A stretch of DNA of 10,263 nucleotides from assembly GCA_017852615.1 (NCBI GenBank), contig JAFMKX010000001.1:1-10263 (forward strand), in the 5' to 3' direction. Source of the DNA: Pontimonas sp. GTDB lineage: Bacteria > Actinomycetota > Actinomycetes > Actinomycetales > Microbacteriaceae. The number at the start of each line of letters is the position of its first letter. Within the stretch, counting starts at the first letter, position 1. The notes under the pieces are model-generated. The model was not told the origin of the DNA. It ran no database searches and worked only from the letters and a program-made list of their open reading frames with translations. A program made the translations under genes and the position numbers. This document shows, in pieces, positions 6,521 through 10,263 of the stretch.

Positions 6521-6526
6521 TACACT
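6521..6526 (+). promoter_or_regulatory. Likely -10 box (TACACT) for a leaderless dehydrogenase mRNA
   Basis: TACACT ends 7 nt before the ATG at 6534 with no Shine-Dalgarno between. The same hexamer precedes the phosphatidyltransferase gene at 7829-7834 with almost the same spacing. The -35 region is not recognisable. Confidence 0.45.
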
Positions 6527-6533
6527 GTGGCGC

Positions 6534-7286
6534 ATGGGGAGAACAACATGGGCGCTGGTCACCGGTGCCAGTAGTGGTTTGGGAAAAGAGTACGTTCATC
6601 AATTGGCCCAGAGTGGCCACAACATTGTCCTGGTGGCGCGCGATACGAAGCGATTGACTACGCTGGCCGCAGAGCTTGTCGCAACCTACGGGGTGGAAAC
6701 AGAGGTCCTCCCTGCGGATCTCCATGATCCCGACCAGGTCGCGAGGGTGTCGCAGCGGCTAGAGGATTCCTCCCGCCCTATCGGGGTTCTGGTCAATAAC
6801 GCGGGATATGGCATTGCCGGAAACCTCGCTCACAGTGACCCTGCGGAGGAACGCAATCATCTGGCGATTCACGTCAGCGCTCCCTTAGCACTAACCAAGG
6901 CAGCGCTTCCGGGAATGTTGGAGCGGGGGGCCGGAAGAATCGTCCTGGTTTCCAGTGTCGCTGGCTATTTAGCCAGGGGAACGTATTCGGCGAACAAAGC
7001 GTGGGGGCTTTCCCTCGCCCGTTCGCTCAATGCCACCTACCGATCGCGTGGGGTCCATGTGAGCGCTGTGGCTCCTGGCTTCACCAAAACCGAATTTCAT
7101 CAGCGGATGAACATGGACGTTAGTCCCTTCCCGTCGATCATGTGGCTGCGCGCGGATTACGTGGTGGCGAAATCCCTTGCGGCGGTAGAAGCGGGCAAAG
7201 CAGTGGTCATTCCGAGCTTTCGCTATCGAGCGCTGGTCGCGATAGCCGCAGTGTTACCCCACCGGGTACATCAGATGGGTGCTTAG
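6534..7286 (+). CDS. Classical short-chain dehydrogenase/reductase (SDR)
   Basis: Predicted soluble NAD(P)H-dependent oxidoreductase; substrate unknown. Seen: the Rossmann glycine motif TGASSGLG (10-17), Arg36 after the second beta strand (VARD), which usually favours NADP(H), the NNAG motif (88-91), the catalytic Ser at about 140-141 (VSSVAG), the Tyr151/Lys155 pair in YSANK, and PGFTKTEF (181-188). The length (250 aa) is normal for classical SDRs. The ATG at 6534 has no ribosome binding site but a TACACT box 7 nt upstream, so I infer a leaderless message separate from the preceding ArsC-like gene. A downstream ATG at 6549 is excluded because it is in another frame. The C-terminus (about 228-250) is hydrophobic and may associate with membrane or partner subunits. 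Its stop TAG overlaps the stop of the convergent repeat-protein gene. Confidence 0.92.
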   Translation: MGRTTWALVTGASSGLGKEYVHQLAQSGHNIVLVARDTKRLTTLAAELVATYGVETEVLPADLHDPDQVARVSQRLEDSSRPIGVLVNNAGYGIAGNLAHSDPAEERNHLAIHVSAPLALTKAALPGMLERGAGRIVLVSSVAGYLARGTYSANKAWGLSLARSLNATYRSRGVHVSAVAPGFTKTEFHQRMNMDVSPFPSIMWLRADYVVAKSLAAVEAGKAVVIPSFRYRALVAIAAVLPHRVHQMGA

Positions 7287-7741
7287 ACAACGACCAAGTC
7301 AGCATCCTCGCGGAGCGATTCTTTCCACGCCACAAGGCGCTGGACCGTGTCACTGGAATCTTCTCGCAACAGCTCCATTGCATCCTGTGGCACTGAATAA
7401 TTGATGGCCACAAAGGCTCTCACCGTTTCCGAGGAGTCCTTTGCGAGTACGCGAAGCACGTCACAGGGTGTCGCCTGGTTCCTGGCCAGGCACGCCCGAA
7501 CTCCCTCGTCGGGGTCTTGGGCGAGAGCTTCGTAGACGGCCTGAGGCGCGTGATACGACAGCGCCGCCGATTCCCTAATCTTGGGATTGGAATCTTTCGA
7601 CAGGGTCGTAACCCGAGCAATTTTGGATTCGGTTATTTCCGGGGAGAGAAAAGCCGCCACGGGGTCTTGGTCGTGCGGTGTAGCAGCACGCTGAGCCATC
7701 TGTTCGCGTTGAGCAGTGGTATTAAACCGGATGCACGACAT
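7283..7741 (-). CDS. Variant leucine-rich / HEAT-like repeat protein (152 aa), function unknown
   Basis: Small cytosolic alpha-solenoid-like protein. Seen: four tandem units of exactly 26 residues starting at Asp50, Asp76, Asp102 and Asp128, with the pattern D-[SP]-x-x-x-[VI]-[RQ]-x-x-x-A-x-x-x-x-x-P-x-x-x-x-x-x-L; the last unit is cut short. This resembles the variant leucine-rich repeats of some bacterial proteins, which are right-handed helical scaffolds, often for protein binding. The N-terminal 49 residues are not repeat-like and hold only Cys3, so the Fe-S N-terminus reported for one such protein is not evident. The C-terminal tail is EDADLVVV. The ATG at 7741 has no ribosome binding site, but TAAAGT ends 6 nt before it (leaderless). 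It is divergent from the phospholipid gene and shares four bases with the end of the convergent dehydrogenase gene. Confidence 0.82.
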   Translation of the reverse strand: MSCIRFNTTAQREQMAQRAATPHDQDPVAAFLSPEITESKIARVTTLSKDSNPKIRESAALSYHAPQAVYEALAQDPDEGVRACLARNQATPCDVLRVLAKDSSETVRAFVAINYSVPQDAMELLREDSSDTVQRLVAWKESLREDADLVVV

Positions 7742-7747
7742 GCCCTT

Positions 7748-7753
7748 ACTTTA
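7748..7753 (-). promoter_or_regulatory. Likely -10 box (TAAAGT) for the leaderless repeat-protein mRNA
   Basis: TAAAGT on the minus strand ends exactly 6 nt before the ATG at 7741, putting the start codon at the predicted transcript start. The inverted repeat at 7767-7783 covers the expected -35 position. Confidence 0.45.
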
Positions 7754-7766
7754 ATACCTGAGACCT

Positions 7767-7783
7767 CACAATCTGGGATTGTG
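7767..7783. promoter_or_regulatory. Inverted repeat CACAATC-TGG-GATTGTG between divergent genes (possible operator)
   Basis: Perfect 7-bp arms with a 3-base spacer, placed over the expected -35 of the minus-strand repeat-protein gene and about 45 bp upstream of the plus-strand -10 box. Too short and T-poor to be a good terminator, and no gene ends here. A regulator site is the likeliest reading. Confidence 0.45.
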
Positions 7784-7813
7784 CTGTGTCTGGGACTGAG
7801 AAGTGGCTGAGAA
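7772..7813 (+). repeat. Two sets of short direct repeats in the divergent promoter region
   Basis: TCTGGGATTGTG (7772-7783) and TCTGGGACTGAG (7789-7800) match at 10 of 12 bases with a 17-base period. CTGAGAA occurs at 7796-7802 and 7807-7813 with an 11-base period, about one helical turn. Both sets lie upstream of the phosphatidyltransferase -10 box. Confidence 0.4.
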
Positions 7814-7828
7814 TGTGAAATCCACTCC

Positions 7829-7834
7829 TACACT
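7829..7834 (+). promoter_or_regulatory. Likely -10 box (TACACT) for the phosphatidyltransferase-FHA-FtsR operon
   Basis: TACACT ends exactly 6 nt before the ATG at 7841, the spacing of a leaderless transcript. No Shine-Dalgarno precedes the ATG and no -35 hexamer is recognised. Confidence 0.5.
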
Positions 7835-7840
7835 TAGGCC

Positions 7841-8467
7841 ATGACCAAAACATTGGCTGTGAGCTCCAGGATTTTCACGCTGGCTAATGTAGTGAGTGTT
7901 GTGCGCCTCATGGCCATCCCGGTCTTTCTGGTCTTGGTGGTCCAGGATCGTCTGATTACGGCCTTTGTTCTGCTGGTAGCGGCGGTCTTGACCGACTTTG
8001 TGGATGGCATGATCGCCCGGTCCATGAATCAAATCACCAAATTGGGGCAGTTCTTAGACCCCTTTGCTGATCGACTTTTTATTGCGGCCACAGTCATTGC
8101 CCTCGCCATTCAAAACGTTGTGCCCTGGTGGTTTGTGGTGGCGGTGATGCTACGCGATGCACTGCTGGGCATCGGAGGACTCGTCATGACCCGGTATGGT
8201 CACGGGACTCTTCCCGTTAAGTGGTGGGGGAAGGTGTCCACGTTTGGAATGCTCTTTGTGTTACCGCTGTTCTTGCTGGGAACTGTCGTTCCCGCCATAG
8301 GAGCCGTGACGAATCCCATTGCCTGGGTGCTGGCTATCGTGTCGGTTTCGCTCTACTGGATTGTTGGTTTTTCTTATCTTTTTGATGCCATCGCGTTGGC
8401 GAAATCGGCGACACGCCGTGCACCTAAAATTTCCGATATGGTGGGGTCGAGCAACGAGGGAGTGTGA
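7841..8467 (+). CDS. CDP-alcohol phosphatidyltransferase (PgsA/cardiolipin-synthase type)
   Basis: Membrane phospholipid-synthesis enzyme that moves a phosphatidyl group from CDP-diacylglycerol to an alcohol. Seen: the full catalytic motif D-x2-D-G-x2-A-R-x8-G-x3-D-x3-D at residues 52-77 (TDFVDGMIARSM, then G69, D73, D77), where the four Asp residues bind the metals, plus about six hydrophobic helices in 208 aa. The acceptor (glycerol phosphate, phosphatidylglycerol or inositol phosphate) cannot be read. Its place upstream of a GarA-type FHA gene recalls mycobacterial pgsA2. The ATG at 7841 lacks a ribosome binding site and sits 6 nt after TACACT, so it probably starts a leaderless operon mRNA. 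Its stop TGA overlaps the start of the FHA gene, which indicates translational coupling. Confidence 0.9.
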   Translation: MTKTLAVSSRIFTLANVVSVVRLMAIPVFLVLVVQDRLITAFVLLVAAVLTDFVDGMIARSMNQITKLGQFLDPFADRLFIAATVIALAIQNVVPWWFVVAVMLRDALLGIGGLVMTRYGHGTLPVKWWGKVSTFGMLFVLPLFLLGTVVPAIGAVTNPIAWVLAIVSVSLYWIVGFSYLFDAIALAKSATRRAPKISDMVGSSNEGV

Positions 8468-8934
8468 TGAACGAAACACCAAAAAGGCCCGATAGCTCCG
8501 GTGCTCCAGACTCCACACAGAAGTTTGGTCCCGAGTTTGCGCAGAAGCTTCAAGGCCTTGAATCTGGTGTTTCGCTCGAAGAGCAAGAGATTATTGCCGC
8601 TCTTCCTTCACGGTCCGCACTGCTTATTGTTCGTAAAGGTCCCAACGCTGGCGCACGGTTCCTCCTGGATCAGGATTCGACCATTGCGGGGCGTCACCCC
8701 GAGGCTGATATTTTCCTCGATGACGTCACAGTCTCACGGCGTCACGCAGAATTCGTTCGACACAGCAGCGCTTTTGAAGTCAAAGATATGGGCTCGCTCA
8801 ATGGCACCTATTTCGATGGTGTGTTAGTCGATCAGGCCTTGCTCCACGATGGCGCAGAGGTCCAAGTAGGTAAGTTCCGGATGACTTTTTACGCCTCGAG
8901 GCACGATGTGGATGCCGCGGAGGTGGGCGCATGA
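8467..8934 (+). CDS. FHA-domain regulator of the GarA/OdhI family, without the usual N-terminal phospho-Thr motif
   Basis: GarA/OdhI proteins bind and inhibit 2-oxoglutarate-handling enzymes and are switched by Ser/Thr-kinase phosphorylation of an N-terminal TT motif, which then folds onto their own FHA domain. Seen, numbered from the ATG: a disordered N-terminus (1-45), then SALLIVRKGPNAGARFLLDQ (about 50-69), GRHPEADIFLDDVTVSRRHAEF (split at about 75-96) with Arg76, Ser90 and His93, and GSLNGTYFDG (109-118) with Asn112. These are the phospho-threonine-binding residues, and the domain is intact. The N-terminus has no ETTS-like site, only isolated T4 and T17. Start: GTG 8464 or ATG 8467; GAGG lies 7 nt before the ATG, which I chose. 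It is coupled at both ends, by TGATG with the upstream gene and ATGA with the MerR gene. Confidence 0.9.
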   Translation: MNETPKRPDSSGAPDSTQKFGPEFAQKLQGLESGVSLEEQEIIAALPSRSALLIVRKGPNAGARFLLDQDSTIAGRHPEADIFLDDVTVSRRHAEFVRHSSAFEVKDMGSLNGTYFDGVLVDQALLHDGAEVQVGKFRMTFYASRHDVDAAEVGA

Positions 8935-9638
8935 GTTCTCAGGCGGCTAGGCGCCCCAGCACCCCCACGGTCCGTGCGTCATTGCTCTCTATCGGTCAGG
9001 TTTTAGCAAAGCTGACACCGGAGTTTCAGGACCTGTCGCCTTCCAAGCTTCGTTTTCTTGAAGACCGCGAATTAGTGTCGCCCAGCCGGACAGCGGCGGG
9101 ATATCGCACCTACTCGCCCGATGACGTCGAGCGCCTTCGTTTTGTGCTCACGGTTCAACGCGATCACTACTTGCCACTGCGAGTCATCAAGGCGCATCTG
9201 GATGACCTTGATCAGGGCAAAAACCCTGTCTTGCCCAGCGCTGGAGCACTGTCTCAGTCGCGAGCTCCCCACGAGTCCACCAAACTTACTCGGCAGGAAA
9301 TGTTGGATCGCTCGGGGGCGTTGGCCACCGTGTTGGATGGCGCTATTAGTGCAGGTCTGATCGAAGCGAAGAAAATTTTTAGTTCTGATGACTTAGCCGT
9401 GCTGAATTCTGTGGTGGAGGCCTCTCGTTTCGGACTCGAGCCTCGTCATCTTCGTGGCATGCGCTTAGCTGTGGATCGGGAAGTCGGGCTGGTCTCGCAA
9501 GCCGTCTCGGCCACTACGTCGTCACGAAAAGCCCTTCCCCCCGAGGAATTGCGGGAGAAGGGTCGCGAGCTGTGCGACATTTTGATGACACTTCGCCAGG
9601 CTATTACCAAGGACGCCCTCAACCGACTAGAGTCATAG
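8931..9638 (+). CDS. ftsR: MerR-family regulator of the FtsR / Rv1828 type
   Basis: In Corynebacterium glutamicum the equivalent gene, ftsR, encodes an activator of ftsZ expression; that role here is inferred from family and position. Seen: a MerR winged helix-turn-helix, SIGQVLAKL (20-28) then KLRFLEDRELVSPSRTAAGY (39-58) and TYSPDDVERLRFVLTVQ (60-76), followed by LPLRVIKAHLDDLD (81-94). The C-terminal domain (about 140-235) is helical and has no metal-binding Cys cluster; the only Cys is at 215. Length (235 aa) fits this subgroup, which is longer than metal-sensing MerR proteins. The start overlaps the FHA stop (ATGA), with GGAGG about 7 nt upstream. It lies in the phosphatidyltransferase-FHA-MerR operon, so its expression is tied to both. 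Confidence 0.9.
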   Translation: MSSQAARRPSTPTVRASLLSIGQVLAKLTPEFQDLSPSKLRFLEDRELVSPSRTAAGYRTYSPDDVERLRFVLTVQRDHYLPLRVIKAHLDDLDQGKNPVLPSAGALSQSRAPHESTKLTRQEMLDRSGALATVLDGAISAGLIEAKKIFSSDDLAVLNSVVEASRFGLEPRHLRGMRLAVDREVGLVSQAVSATTSSRKALPPEELREKGRELCDILMTLRQAITKDALNRLES

Positions 9639-9763
9639 AGCACCTGGTCCAGGGCGACACGCCATAAGCGGTGTTGGTGGATATTTCGGGGTGTTGAGGT
9701 CTTTCGCCTGTATCGTGAACGGGCACCCTCAGGGTCAACTAGAGGATTAAGGTTAGGTCAGAA
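9639..9763. other. Intergenic region between the two MerR genes; short repeats, no gene
   Basis: Holds an 11-bp palindrome CCTGG-T-CCAGG (9643-9653) five bases after the FtsR stop, and GGTGTTG twice (9670-9676 and 9690-9696), 20 bases apart and so on the same helix face. No T-run follows the palindrome, so a terminator is not supported. No coding frame is seen. The repeats could be regulator sites for either MerR protein. Confidence 0.35.
9748..9753 (+). promoter_or_regulatory. Possible -10 box (TAAGGT) of the second MerR gene
   Basis: TAAGGT lies 10 nt before the ATG at 9764, which would give a leader of about 4 nt with no ribosome binding site. Weak evidence, as no -35 is seen. Confidence 0.25.
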
Positions 9764-10263
9764 ATGGTTTCTTCGGATAACACTTCAGAGCGTTACGCCA
9801 AAGACTTGCTCTTCACCGATGGCTTGCCGATTATCGAAGAAGAACAGGGATACCGGGGCCAGATTGCCGCCTCTGCCGCAGGAATTACCTATCGCCAGCT
9901 TGATTATTGGGCGAGGACCGGCCTGGTGGCACCTACCGTGCAAAGCGCTCAAGGCTCAGGTTCGCAGCGCCTCTATGGTTTCCGTGACATTCTCGTGCTG
10001 AAGCTTGTTAAGCGTTTACTCGATACCGGGATCTCCTTGCAGCAGATTCGTATTGCTGTCGAGCAGTTGCGTGCAGCGGGTATTAACGGTCTTGCCGAAA
10101 CGACCTTGATGAGCGATGGCGCCAGCGTGTACCTGTGTACCTCTAATGACGAGGTGATTGACCTGGTCAGCCGGGGACAGGGCGTCTTTGGAATTGCGGT
10201 AGGCAAGGTGTTGCGAGAAGTAGAGTCCTCACTCGTCTCGGTCAAAGCAACCGATGCCGGTAG
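9764..10263 (+). CDS. Second MerR-type regulator, Rv1830-like (partial, runs off the right end)
   Basis: The frame from the ATG at 9764 stays open for 166 codons to the window edge; the final TAG letters are out of frame, so the gene continues. Seen: an acidic N-terminal extension (1-28), then a MerR helix-turn-helix, GYRGQIAASAAGITYRQLDY (29-48), WARTGLVAP (49-57), SGSQRLYGFRDILVLK (65-80) and RLLDTGISLQQIRIAVEQL (84-102). Next come LMSDGASVYLC (115-125) and RGQGVFGIAVGKV (137-149). This domain order and the GQGVFGIAV block match the actinobacterial Rv1830 subgroup, which lies next to ftsR in mycobacteria (recognition, not a search). An in-frame stop at 9740-9742 with no other usual start codon downstream of it supports this start. 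In mycobacteria a DUF151 nuclease gene lies between the two regulators; here only 125 bases separate them. Confidence 0.88.
   Translation, partial: MVSSDNTSERYAKDLLFTDGLPIIEEEQGYRGQIAASAAGITYRQLDYWARTGLVAPTVQSAQGSGSQRLYGFRDILVLKLVKRLLDTGISLQQIRIAVEQLRAAGINGLAETTLMSDGASVYLCTSNDEVIDLVSRGQGVFGIAVGKVLREVESSLVSVKATDAG

Noticed and set aside
8501..8827. Plus-strand 108-codon frame inside the FHA gene
   Set aside because: It is a shifted frame wholly inside a gene whose FHA signature is intact; no domain and no ribosome binding site.

Overview
The window reads as chromosomal DNA from an actinobacterium, most likely a moderate-G+C, small-genome member of the Microbacteriaceae (inference). The reasons are: a compact layout; the pgsA-like / FHA (GarA/OdhI type) / FtsR-type MerR / second MerR gene order at the right end, which is an actinobacterial signature; an arsenate-reductase-like protein of the form used with mycothiol; and several genes that appear to be leaderless, with a TAnnnT -10 box 6-7 nt before the start codon and no Shine-Dalgarno. 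I see no transposase, integrase, phage gene, CRISPR array, tRNA or rRNA.

Left third (about 1-4020, minus strand). A secreted lipoprotein predicted to be a five-bladed beta-propeller (54-1058) lies downstream of a 14-helix DHA2-type drug exporter of the major facilitator superfamily (1119-2807). Upstream of the exporter are a recognisable promoter and a perfect 18-bp palindrome. Next is a TerC-family membrane protein (2940-3971), ending in a stem-loop that probably terminates it.

Middle (about 4020-7290). A 38-codon single-helix membrane protein (4082-4198, plus) converges on a DUF1295 membrane reductase-like gene (4204-5037, minus). Divergent from that is a plus-strand set: a DUF368/PopT-type polyprenyl-phosphate transporter (5174-6073), an ArsC/low-molecular-weight phosphatase-fold protein 29 bases later (6103-6504), and a classical short-chain dehydrogenase with its own leaderless start (6534-7286). 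The dehydrogenase converges on, and shares stop-codon bases with, a minus-strand protein built of 26-residue variant leucine-rich/HEAT-like repeats (7283-7741).

Right (7742-10263). A divergent intergenic region with an inverted repeat and phased direct repeats leads into a translationally coupled operon: CDP-alcohol phosphatidyltransferase, FHA-domain protein, FtsR-like MerR regulator. The start of a second MerR-type regulator follows and runs off the window. This block links phospholipid synthesis, central nitrogen/carbon metabolism (the GarA/OdhI role) and cell-division gene control (the FtsR role). It looks like a shortened version of the mycobacterial Rv1822-Rv1830 neighbourhood.

I found no convincing new multi-gene system. 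The most worthwhile leads are the FHA protein without the usual N-terminal phospho-threonine motif, the recurrent leaderless starts, the small membrane protein, the repeat protein with its operator-like upstream region, and the palindrome before the exporter.
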